This document shows positions 21,802-30,816 of a stretch of DNA of 64,000 nt, piece by piece. Both the position numbers and the translations under genes were made by a program. Origin of the DNA: Protea cynaroides (Eukaryota; Streptophyta; Magnoliopsida; Proteales; Proteaceae); assembly GCA_028583415.1 (NCBI GenBank), contig JAMYWD010001071.1, forward strand, positions 1 through 64,000, read 5' to 3'. The notes beneath the pieces were generated by a model. That model saw only the letters and a program-made list of their open reading frames with translations, was not told the origin of the DNA and ran no database searches. How positions within the stretch are numbered: the stretch's first letter is position 1; every line of letters begins with the position of its first letter.

Positions 21802-23083
21802 CAGTGACCACATCAGGTGATGCGGCTGCCTCTTTGGTAGTGACCGCAAATACTTTTCCTTGCTGGGGAGGTTGCTTCCTAGGTAGAGTGCAGGTCCATG
21901 CAATATGACCCACTTGCTTACAGTTGAAACATTTAATGTTCGGGTTGTGTCCAGCGAACTGTGGCACAGGTGGTTCCGTATTGTTCTTTGCAGGCACTGT
22001 AGTAGTCTGAGCCCTGTATGGGCGGAAAGGTTTATTGTTACCGCTACCCGAACTCTCCATAGCGGGTCTCTTCACTCCCCTGTTCTGTGCAAAGAAGTTG
22101 TCCCTCTGACTGAATTCTATCACTCTCGTGACCTGTACAGCCTCATTATAAATTTTCTTGTCCAGACCCAATATATGCTCTCTGATGCCTCCACGTAGTC
22201 CCATGGTGAACCTACGTGTCTTGGTCTCTTCCTCTTGCATACTTGCCGGTGCGAAGAAAAATAACTCCTCGTACCTCTGCTGGTAAGCATCCATAGTCGA
22301 CTGAGACTGTTGCAAATTAAGGAACTCCTTCTCCATCTGATCTCTGAAACTCTTCGGAAAATATTTATCGAAGAAGGCAACCTTGAATACTTCCCAATCT
22401 ACCTGTGTATGCTTCGTCTCCAGATATGCCCGTGTAGAATTCCACCAAGCATTCGCATCTTCCTTCAGCATATGTGTGGCAAACAAGACCTTTTTATCCT
22501 CTGTACAAGTCATCAGTCGAAAATTCTTCTCCATTTTTGCAACCCACTGTGCTGGCCACAATGGTTTCCCTGTCTTACCTATGAATGAAGAAGGCTTCAA
22601 CTTTAGGAATCTATCCACCGCCCGACTCAGATCGTGCTGTCCCTGTGTATTCATTCCGTACCATGGTGGTGGATACGGATAGGCTCCCTGATAAACAGAA
22701 GACGACGGGAACTGGTGCGGTGGTGGTACATTCTGTGCTTGGCCCATCGGCCCTGGACTTCCATGGATCGACTGTGTAGTATTATTCCCTCCAGACTCAG
22801 GCGTACCTTCAGTGGGAACAGGACCCGGTGGCCTGAACATCTTCAACATCTCGCTCAAGAATGCTTTCTGCTGAGCTTGCATTTGATAGACCAGATTTGT
22901 AACAATAGTCTCAGAATTCTTGTGAGGAGGCCCAGGAAAATTTGTTGGTACCCTTGGAACCTGCTCTTCCTCAGCTACCAGGCTTGGCTCTCTAACATGG
23001 CCTGGTTCTACTTGTTCTTCTTCCTCGAGGCGCACCCTAGCCTGGTGACGCTTTCGGCCCCTACGACCGTTTCCGCCTACCAT
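21743..23083 (-). CDS. E1 gag
   Basis: This is an uninterrupted 446-codon frame. It opens with a basic N-terminus (GGNGRRGRKRHQARVRLEEE), has a Pro-rich stretch, and then the gypsy Gag core: FLKLKPSSFIGKTGKPLWPA, NFRLMTCTEDKKVLFATHML and DANAWWNSTRAYLETKHTQV. Next come KVAFFDKYFPKSFRDQMEKE and FLNLQQSQSTMDAYQQRYEE. Near the end is an intact CCHC knuckle, CFNCKQVGHIAWTC. Gag would form the virus-like particle and package RNA. The final 20 or so codons after VVTGM run into the putative intron, so the true end may differ. It is the best-preserved gene of E1. Confidence 0.85.
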   Translation of the reverse strand: MVGGNGRRGRKRHQARVRLEEEEQVEPGHVREPSLVAEEEQVPRVPTNFPGPPHKNSETIVTNLVYQMQAQQKAFLSEMLKMFRPPGPVPTEGTPESGGNNTTQSIHGSPGPMGQAQNVPPPHQFPSSSVYQGAYPYPPPWYGMNTQGQHDLSRAVDRFLKLKPSSFIGKTGKPLWPAQWVAKMEKNFRLMTCTEDKKVLFATHMLKEDANAWWNSTRAYLETKHTQVDWEVFKVAFFDKYFPKSFRDQMEKEFLNLQQSQSTMDAYQQRYEELFFFAPASMQEEETKTRRFTMGLRGGIREHILGLDKKIYNEAVQVTRVIEFSQRDNFFAQNRGVKRPAMESSGSGNNKPFRPYRAQTTTVPAKNNTEPPVPQFAGHNPNIKCFNCKQVGHIAWTCTLPRKQPPQQGKVFAVTTKEAAASPDVVTGMTLSLTILAYYFTVCISM

Positions 23084-23243
23084 ATCAGACTATTCTGTTT
23101 GGATCTGAGAAGAAGACATAACATGTGAGAACAATAGTAGTGGTGTTAGTCTTGAACAATATAAGGCGAAACAGTCGTAAAGTAAAAATTTCAATTTACA
23201 ATTTTTTTAAAATTTTTATAAAATTTTTCTGGCTGTTCTGGTG

Positions 23244-23500
23244 CTGACCGGTCGCAACATACCGGTCGACACTCTGTAGAAAAATGGTGCGACCGGTATA
23301 GTCGACCGGTCAGAATTTCATTCTGACCGAGACATAGCGGTCGCAGCCATTCTGGGGTACCGGTCGACCGGTATATCGATCGGTATGCCCAGAAAGGCTT
23401 TAAAATCGCGAAAAAGTAAGAAAAATCTTACTTTTTCTTTCCTTCTCTTCTCTGGTGGCATTTCTCCTCTGGCTTCTGAGCTTCTACAGTCCGACCGGTC
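23244..23500. repeat. ACCGGT motif cluster, E1 internal
   Basis: Seven ACCGGT hexamers lie between the gag start and the presumed first exon of the antisense gene, including 'ggtaccggtcgaccggtata' with two hexamers around TCG. It has the same motif as the LTR clusters at 17338-17490 and 18040-18085. The place, upstream of both gag and the antisense gene, would suit a shared control region. Confidence 0.85.
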
Positions 23501-23549
23501 ACCCTAGGAGTGATTTTCTTCCGATCCGGACTCGGCATATCCTCTCCAG

Positions 23550-23990
23550 GTAAGTCTCTTCCCTCTCTATCAAGTTTTTACAATTTTTCCATATCGTCTT
23601 TACCTAGAATTTTTTATTTTTCTTTGGTTGAGAGATTCTAACCGTAGGAAATTCTTTCCTTTGGCTTAGAAAGGGTTTAGGGACCCCTAAGAGCAAAAGC
23701 CCTCAACTAATCTATGGTTCCACCGAACGATTTTTGGAAAAATCGAATTTTTCAATTTTTTTTAACCTAGGTTTTTCAAAATTTTGAAATTTCTTGATTT
23801 TTCCTAAATTCTTGAAATTTCTTGTTGTAATTGCCTGTGTTTGATTTGTTTAAAGAGTGCGGGCTTACGTAAGTCCTCCTCCCCAAGTTTTTGGGTGAGT
23901 TCGAGGCTTTTTCCCAATTTACTGTTGTTATGCTGCCGAAATTTCGATAATTTCTAACATTGTCCTTCTTGTTTTCTTTTTGTTTTACAG
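23550..23990 (+). other. Putative 5' UTR intron of E1 antisense gene
   Basis: There is a consensus donor CCAG|GTAAGT at 23549/23550 and a strong acceptor (T-rich tract then TTTTACAG) at 23990, five bases before the ATG. It is 441 bp and AT-rich. E2 has donor and acceptor at matching places (34668-35090, 423 bp). The intron supports a genuine plus-strand transcript. Confidence 0.55.
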
Positions 23991-23995
23991 TTTAA

Positions 23996-25263
23996 ATGGC
24001 TCCACGACGTGCTCTTGGCAAGCGTTCTCATGGCTCAAGCGTGAGTGCTCATCAGCCACCAGCTCCACAACTCGACGAGCAGTGGTTCCGTTCTGAGGAG
24101 GCACAAGCCCGGTTCCCATGGTTTGATAGCAAAAACATTGAATCTGGACGGCGAGTTAACTTGGAGCAGTTGCACAGGTTTGATGTGCAAGCGGCTTTTG
24201 ACAGGCTTGGGTGGGTGTCTGTCATTACTTATACTGAGACCACTCGCCCCAATCTGGTTAAACACTTTTACGCCAACCTGGAGCTTCACGGTGACGTCAA
24301 CGATCCCAATCAGGGTAGGGACTTGCGCATCTCCAGCTACGTCAAGGGCGTCCATATCTCCTTCGACACTCATCAGTTGGCTGACCTGTTAAGGGTTCCC
24401 AACGATGGAGATCTAGTGTATTGCCCTCCAAAAGTGAAGGGCTATCTGAGCGAGGATCTAACCGAGAGATAGCGGAGCAGATACTGAATCCTGGGGCTCC
24501 TATGAAGGCTGCTAGTCTGAAGCCCCTGGCTCGAGTTTATAGCCGCATCATCCAGCACAACATTGTGCCCCAGAGCGGCCACTACAGTGAGTTATCTCAG
24601 CTCACTCAGTACATCACCTACTGCGTCTGCACAGGGGAGCGGGTCTCTCTCCCTTACCTCATCATCCGGACCATGCATCAGGCGACTCTGGCCGATCAGG
24701 CCAGTAACCTTCCCTATGGCCGTCTCATCACCACTCTTCTTCGGAACCTACGAGTGATCATGAGAGGCGAGGTGGTTGTGGAGGATACCATGACCTCCGA
24801 CATCGACTGGGATGCCATTCTGAGGATGCAGATGGACAATCTTCCTGTTAGTAATGACGAGTTGGAGGCTCGCCCTCTCCCACTCAGGAGGGTAGTAGCC
24901 GCAGCAGCAGCAGCAGCAGCAGTAGCCAATGCGGCATATGCAGCAGAGGCTAAGAGTGATGATGACGATGATAGGGAAGAGGGTGTACCAGTGCCAGCTC
25001 CACAACCTATACCTGCAGCACCACCGTCTACATCTACAGCTGGACCGTCTCATCCCCCTCCAGACCCAATGTTGAGCATGTTCACAGAGATCAGGGACAC
25101 CCAGAGGGTCATCCTAGAGTCTCAGCGAGAGATGGGTCAGGAGTTGGGACGTCTGGCTCGTAGCCTACGGGTGACACAGGACCAGGTACACTGGCTTAGG
25201 GTCGCTTACGAGCGAGATTATGACATAGCGGACCCTATTCCTCCTAGGCCCCCTACCCCATGA
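23996..25263 (+). pseudogene. E1 antisense gene (plant transposon-protein-like), one frameshift
   Basis: This plus-strand gene lies between primer site and gag, opposite to gag-pol. Features in order: basic N-terminus, a conserved core (RRVNLEQLHRFDVQAAFDRL, FYANLELHGDV, ISSYVKGVHISFDTHQLADL), then RIIQHNIVPQSGHYSELSQL, SLPYLIIRTMHQ and LPYGRLITTLLRNL. An Ala run, an acidic DDDDDREE patch, a Pro-rich linker and a C-terminal heptad-like helix follow. The core resembles the 'putative plant transposon protein' domain (PF20167-like; from memory, to be checked). One base is missing near 24460, where the frame changes (LTER then EIAEQ). The span is 1,268 bp, exactly one less than the E2 gene. The role is unknown. 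Confidence 0.75.
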
Positions 25264-25302
25264 TTGTCCCTTTTATTTTCTTCTCTTTTGACTGTTTATA
25301 TA

Positions 25303-25338
25303 ACAGGGTAACTGTCCGATTTGTGGACTGTACCCTGT
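25303..25338. other. Conserved hairpin in E1 leader
   Basis: ACAGGGTA pairs perfectly with TACCCTGT; inside, an ACT/TG internal loop, a GTCC:GGAC stem and a 7-nt loop. E2 has the same hairpin (36389-36424) with a paired change (GGG/CCC to GAG/CTC). In the sense direction it lies about 230 nt beyond the primer site, where packaging or dimer signals occur. For the antisense gene it lies just past the stop codon. Confidence 0.7.
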
Positions 25339-25568
25339 AGTACTAGTACATTTGATACTCTCTTTTCGTTTAATGAAAGTTTTATGGTTCACCCTAACTA
25401 GTGCATGAGTATCATTAAATTCCATATTTAATATAGTGTATTATGCTCTTTCTTAGTCTGTCTCAGGTATCAAACAATGTTTAGGGTGTGTTTGTATTAA
25501 GATTTTTAAATTTTTCTAACTCAGTTCATCGACTTAGTTAAGTGCAATATGGTCTGTGGACAGAGCCC
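25339..25568. other. E1 leader next to primer site
   Basis: Non-coding, T-rich on the plus strand. Parts ('gtgtgtttgtattaagatttttaaatttt', summarised) align with 36530-36570 of E2, including 'ctaactcagttca', so this leader is conserved between the two elements. A plus-strand polyadenylation site for the antisense gene could lie here ('tttaatgaaag' at about 25370), but this is uncertain. Confidence 0.5.
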
Positions 25569-25581
25569 GGCTCTGATACCA
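25569..25581 (-). other. Primer-binding site of E1 (tRNA-Met)
   Basis: The minus strand reads TGGTATCAGAGCC, three bases inside the short inverted U5 end. Confidence 0.9.
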
Positions 25582-25584
25582 AGT

Positions 25585-25625
25585 TGTCACACCATTCTGG
25601 TTGGTTCAGAATTGGGGGTGTGATA
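25585..25625 (-). repeat. Aberrant right end of E1: 41-bp inverted U5 tip
   Basis: Where a 2.3-kb 5' LTR should follow the primer site there are only 41 bp, and then the target duplication GTCCT. Read inward from the outer edge it is the same as the left tip (15890-15927), with one extra C and A for G at the second base. The 7-nt loop appears as gttggtt on the plus strand here but aaccaac at the left, proving inversion. Both termini of E1 are therefore U5 ends. Confidence 0.85.
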
Positions 25626-27139
25626 GTCCTAAACTCTAGAAGGGTCATCCTCCCACCTCAAAACAACAGTTTTGACCACCACCTCGTGTCTACCCGTAAT
25701 TTTCCCAAGGCTCCACAACAATGGCAACTCCACCATCTTCTTTAGCAGCAATTAGTGAGCATCTCCCAGCCTCTATGGTTCAGTCAATGATTGAGAAACT
25801 ACAGTCTATATTGCCTTCGTCCTCTTCAGATCAGATGCATGTTTCTGCTATGTCCACTGCCCACTCAGGTTTGGTCGAATCACCCATTTCTAGTCTAAAT
25901 CCTAGTCATTGGATTTTTTATTCTGGTTCTTCTCACCATATGACCCCTAATATCTCTTCTCTTAGTAGTTGTCCTATCCCACCTTCTCCAGTAAGTATCT
26001 TAACTGCCAATAGTTCTCCTATGCATATTGAGTCTGTTGGGTCTGTTTGTTCCTCTGTTCTCTCATTACCTAATGTCTTTCATGTCCCTGCATTATCTCT
26101 TGGTTTACTTTCCATTAGTCAATTGGCTGACTATGGATTTGATGTTCTGTTTTCATCTTCTAGCTGTATTGTGCAGGATCAAAAGTCACAAAAGGTGGTT
26201 GGGACTGGGCATAGAGTTGGAAGACTTTATGTTTTAGACAATTTGCATATTCCTGTTCCTTCTTCTTTGGCTTTTTCTTCACTCCATTTGAATTGTAACT
26301 CTTCACCTTTTTATTTATGGCACCTTAAACTGGGACATATATCTGGTACTACTTTGAAGTAATTAAGTATTAATGGTTATTTGGGATCACTTCATTTACA
26401 TGATAGTGATTTGTCTTCTTGTAATGGATTTAAAGTAGCTAAAATGTCTGTTTTGCCTTTTAATACTCGTACATCTTTGTCTTCTTTCCCCTTTTTTTTT
26501 TGGTTCATACAGATGTTTGGGGACCATCTCGGGTTCCTACCAAAGGTGGTTCTGTTTACTATGTTTCATTTGTAGATGACTATAGCAGATATTATTGGTT
26601 GTTTCTTATGACTCGTAAATCAGACTTCTTCTCCATTTATCACAACTTCCATGCTATGGTTCACACACAGTTCTCCACACAAATTAAAATTCTTCGGTCT
26701 GATTTGGGGGGCAAATATCTTTTAGGGGATTTTGAGCATTTTCTTGCTTCCTATGGCACTATTCATCAATCTTCCTATTTTGAAACACCACAACAAAATG
26801 GTGTTGTGGAACGTAAACATCGTCACGTCATTGAGACCTCCCTTGCTCTTTTGTTATCTGCATCTGTTCCCACTGTGTTTTGGGGTGAGGCTGCTCTTAC
26901 TGTTGTCTTTTTTATTAATCGTATGCCTACCCTTGTCTTGGTTGGCATCTCACCCTATGAAAAGTTGTTTAGTCGTGTGCCTAATTATTCTTTACTTTGT
27001 GTGTTTAGTTAAGCTCGCTTTGTTTTATTGCCAAAATGTGATCGTAGCAAACTGACTGTTCATTCCACATTGTGTGCGTTCTTAGGCTATGGCATTCATC
27101 AAAAGGGTTACAAGTGTTATGATCTTGTTTCTAATAGAC
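25626..27139 (+). pseudogene. C3 copia protease, pre-integrase and integrase
   Basis: After the zinc-knuckle end comes a copia protease in which the catalytic Asp is lost (HWIFYSGSSHHMTP; usually D-S-G). It is followed by LPNVFHVPALSLGLLSISQL, the pre-integrase YLWHLKLGHIS, and the integrase core: HTDVWGPSRVPTKGGSVYYV, FVDDYSRYYWLFLM, ILRSDLGGKYLL (second Asp), TPQQNGVVERKHRHVIET (Glu) and FFINRMPTLVLVGISPYEKL. Stops at 26360 and 27010 and a frameshift near 26500 break it. E2 inserted at 27139 within the integrase C-terminal part. Confidence 0.8.
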
Positions 27140-28481
27140 TATCACACCCCAATTTTGTACTGTTCAGAATGGTGTGATGAACCGCTAATAACCAACGGTT
27201 CAACCAGAATCTCGAATAGACTGTGTCCGTTTGGTTTAAACCATACACTTCCACAATCATAATCAGAGTAAATACATAATAGCAGAAGTCTTAATATTAA
27301 ATGAACTGAGAATCTAAATGTGATAATCATAAATAAAATATCCAATTATCTTGTATTGATTGAGACATAAGTAAATAAAATAAAATATCAAATTATATTT
27401 CCTCAATAATCCAAATAAAAATCTAATCGAAAATGCATGAATTACACTCGCATGACGAGTCATGTGTCTCCACTATATTTTCTACGTCCATCGTCGCAAC
27501 ATGTCCGTATGCGGGAGCACTCATATAATCTTCCACAATCATACCTGCATCATCAACTAAAATATTTGAATTCGAAAAGGGTGAGCACACATCAGGGCTC
27601 AGTGAGCAAACAAAACAATGCAACAAACATATGCATGCATTCAATTCATAATTGTGGTCTGGTATGTAAGTTTGTAATGTGCTATAGAAAGGTTCGGAGG
27701 CCGCCTCACCTCTATACTTGAATGTGTGGAGCCGCCCAATGGTACCGGCATTGCCATCCCACATGGACCCATCATGGACAAGTATACACCCAATGAAAAT
27801 GGCATTGCTGTACCGACTGCCCATACCAACACGTAAGCCCCTATTGGCGAGGGCTTGCAAACTGGGTTCGCAACTAGCCAATCCTAATGTCAAACAATGT
27901 ATCCAACGTCTCACCCCAACATCCCTTAATAGATCCATAGAGATAGAGCTAGGGTCTGGTGACCAGGACACACCACAATGTCACGTCCCCCCCTGATGCC
28001 CTACGATGTAATAGTTCTACAAAGATAATGGCGATACGATGATGTTAGTGGATAAGACTTGAGTAGAGATAGAGCTAGAGTCTGGTGACCAAGACACACC
28101 TCGATATCACGTCCTCCCCCTGATGCCCTACTCGCATCAAATACACTAACCATACACAAACATTCACATGCCTATTCCTAACAGCACCATCATCATCATG
28201 TTATAAACATACGAAATTAAATATGCATGAACAATAATAGCAGGAATAGAAGATGACATGTTGAAAGCACATTACAATCATAAAATCATACATGACATTG
28301 GACTCAATAAACGAAAACAGTTTATTATTAGCCAATTAGTTTAGGTCTTGTTCCCTCACCTTTGCTTGAGTGTAGATCCTCTTTCAAGCTTTAAGAATCA
28401 CCTTTATCTCACTAGGAAAACCTAACAAGTTGACATATTTTAATTAGAATTAATTCCAACAGTTTTAAGCTTGCTGTAAAG

Positions 28482-28616
28482 CTAGGGTCGCAGGATGGGT
28501 CACAGGTATCTGAGACCCCAGGGTATAGGGTCGGTCATAGGGTCGGTTACCCATCGACCCTATGTGCGACCATAGCCCCCCTGGACTTCCCGAGAGCATG
28601 GGGTCGATCCTATAGT
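28482..28616. repeat. GGGTCG motif cluster, E2 LTR cluster A
   Basis: There are at least seven copies of GGTCG or its complement in about 135 bp, mostly as 'tagggtcg' or 'cgaccctat'. The cluster corresponds in position to the ACCGGT cluster A of the E1 LTR. It is largely removed from the E2 5' LTR by the 383-bp deletion. Confidence 0.8.
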
Positions 28617-29060
28617 CTTGTAGGTCCATCTTAAGAATGTTCTATGGCTCATAGCTATGTTCTTACACTTTCCATCACCTATGATGATTACCTTCATGGA
28701 TTCCTTCGAAACTCATCCATGGGTAGCTGATTTGGGTTTCTTCCAACCCTAACTTCTTCATAAACTATTCTTAGGGTCTTACATAGTTCATGGAGAATGT
28801 ATCCATACCTTAGGATTGCTGAGATTCAGAGATTTCTCTGAATTCCTTCTCTTTAGTTGTCTTCTCAAATTCTCCTTCTCTTCTTCTTCTCCTCCTTCTC
28901 TTCTCTTTCTCTCACTATCAATTAGGGTTTCAAAAGGAGTGAAAGAGGCTACGGGATGTCCTATTTATAGAGGAAAACATCTCAAAATCCATCCCAACGA
29001 GTTTAGGAAAGGTTCCCTTTGAATTAGGAAAGTTTCCTAATTTCTGATTTCTGTCAGTTT

Positions 29061-29197
29061 GCCTAGGGTCGATGCTAGGGTCGCAGAATCCGTCGACCCT
29101 AGGGTCTCAATTCATCCGATCCTAGGACCTGAAAACCATGGGTTGGATCCTGTTGAGGTGGGGTCGACCCTACCTGGTTAGGCATGCGACCCTACCC
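29061..29197. repeat. GGGTCG motif cluster, E2 LTR cluster B
   Basis: 'ctagggtcgatgctagggtc' is followed by 'gtcgaccctagggtc', then 'gggtcgaccc' and 'gcgaccctac'. GTCGAC-centred palindromes dominate. An almost identical copy is in the 5' LTR at 38181-38317. Same relative location as E1 cluster B. Confidence 0.85.
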
Positions 29198-29333
29198 TCT
29201 ATTTTACTATTTTTGGGTCAATTTCATACCTGGTCTTGTGATTTCCTTCACGCATTTGGCCCATGTGGCTCGACCATGATAGGTAGACCTGGTACAAGGT
29301 GGTAAGACCGATTAGTTTGGTACGGATCGTACA

Positions 29334-29347
29334 ACTCCCCCCTGCTT
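29334..29347 (-). other. Polypurine tract of E2
   Basis: The minus strand reads aagcaggggggagt directly before the LTR's TGTACGATCC. Confidence 0.85.
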
Positions 29348-29360
29348 ATTAAAAATTTTG

Positions 29361-30808
29361 TCATCGAAATTTGTACATACCTTCCGAGTCGAAAAGATGA
29401 GGGTATTGCTTTCGCATAGCATTCTCTTCTTCCCATGTGATCTCTTCTATATCTCGACTTCTCCAAGTGACTTTAACATAATAGATGTCACAGTTACGTA
29501 GTCGTTGAACCTTTCGGCTGGTGATTTCAGTTGGTGCCACTTTGAATGTCAAATCATCAGCCAAATCAGGTGGATCTACTGTCAACATGTGCGTTGGATC
29601 TCTGACGTACTTCTTTAATAAGGAGATATGAAATACATCATGCACACTTGACATAGATGGTGATAGTGCTAACTGATAAGCCACTTTTTTACGTTTGTCT
29701 AGAATCTCATATGGCCCGACATATCTCAGACTTAATTTCCCTTTCTGTCCGAACCGTTTCAAACCTCGCATAGTTGATACTTTCAGATTTACCTTATCAC
29801 CTACGGTAAATTCAAGGTCTCGGCGTCGAGTATCTGCATACTATTTTTGACGATTCTGAGCCGTCCTTACTCTTCCCTTGATAATGTCGACTACTCGACA
29901 TGTTTTTTCAACAAATTATGGCCCAACAATGCTACGTTCTCCAACTTCATTCCAAAACAAAAGAGTTCGATACTTCCTACCATACAACGCTTCATAGGGT
30001 GACATCTGTATAGTAGCCTGATAGCTGTTGTTATAAGCGAACTCAATCAATGGTAATTTTTCATCCCATGATCCTTTAAAATCGATTACACAGGCTTGGA
30101 GCATGTCTTCTAAAATCTGAATGGTACGCTCCGACTGTCCATCTGTCTGAGGATGGAATGCAGTACTAAACTTCAATGTTGTACCCATAGCCTTTCGCAA
30201 TCCTTTCCAAAACTTTGAAGTAAATCGTGGATCTCTGTCGGACACAATGATTTCGGGTACACCGTATAGTCTGACAATATTTTCCACATACAACTTAGCT
30301 AACCTCTCCATTGTATACTGAGGTCATATAGCTATGAATCGAGCTGTTTTAGTCAAGCGGTCTACATCACCCAAACTGCGTCAACTACTCGGGGAGTCAA
30401 TGGTAATCCGGTGACGAAGTCCATAGTGATGCAGTCCCATTTCTATGCTGGTTTCGATAACGATTGTAACAGTCCTGCAAGTCTTTGTCGTTCAGCCTTC
30501 ACCCTCTGACAGTTTAGGCATTGAGACACGAACTTAGCTACATCTGCTTTCATTCCTCTCCACCAATATAATTTCTTTAGATCATGATACATTTTTGTAC
30601 TTCCAGGATGTATCGAATAGACAGTGATGTGGGCTTCTTTCATTAGTCGGTGTCTAATGTCCAAATTTTCTGTTTCAGGTACACATATTCTTCCTTTGTA
30701 CTTCAGTACATTTTCATCATCTAAGGTGAACTCAAGAATAGTCCTACCTTTTTTGATGTCCTCTTGTACCGTTCTCAGGTAAAGGTCTGATTTAATGGCG
30801 GCTTTCAC
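29361..30808 (-). pseudogene. E2 integrase with chromodomain (broken)
   Basis: The zinc finger (AHITVYSIHPGSTKMYHDLK...CLNC) is in the frame 30808-30443. The core lies in 30311-29916 with EIIVSDRDPRFTSKFWKG (second Asp) and FHPQTDGQSERTIQILEDML (Glu). The first Asp region is disrupted near 30350. The frame 29771-29361 gives GPYEILDKRKKVAYQLALSP, FHISLLKKYV and a complete chromodomain: KVQRLRNCDIYYVKVTWRSR, IEEITWEEENAMRKQYPHLF. It is interrupted by stops and indels near 30443, 30311 and 29840. Confidence 0.85.
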
Positions 30809-30816
30809 TTCATCAA

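Larger units (their letters stand above)
15890..25625 (-). mobile_element. Tekay/Del-like chromovirus E1
   Basis: This is a Ty3/gypsy element on the minus strand: primer site (25581-25569), an antisense gene, gag, protease, RT, RNase H, integrase with chromodomain, polypurine tract and a 2,342-bp 3' LTR (18231-15890). GTCCT flanks both ends (15885-15889 and 25626-25630). The long LTR, starting TGTAAGACCCG, and the chromodomain suggest the Tekay/Del lineage. Unusually there is no 5' LTR; the right terminus is only 41 bp (25585-25625) and is an inverted copy of the U5 tip. The coding part has few lesions, so E1 is fairly young. Confidence 0.9.
27140..29333 (-). repeat. 3' LTR of E2 (2,194 bp)
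   Basis: On the minus strand it runs from TGTACGATCC (29333) to GGGTGTGATA (27140). It aligns throughout with 36641-38453, except for a 383-bp block (28191-28573) absent from the other LTR. Clusters of GGGTCG/CGACCC lie at 28482-28616 and 29061-29197. The U5 tip forms the same hairpin as E1. Confidence 0.9.

Noticed and set aside
24035..24373. 112-codon minus-strand frame within the E1 antisense gene
   Set aside because: Shadow of the conserved plus-strand frame; no motif, and not kept in E2.
24890..24930. GCA repeat (alanine run) as a separate microsatellite feature
   Set aside because: Short, imperfect and in frame within the antisense gene, so described there instead.
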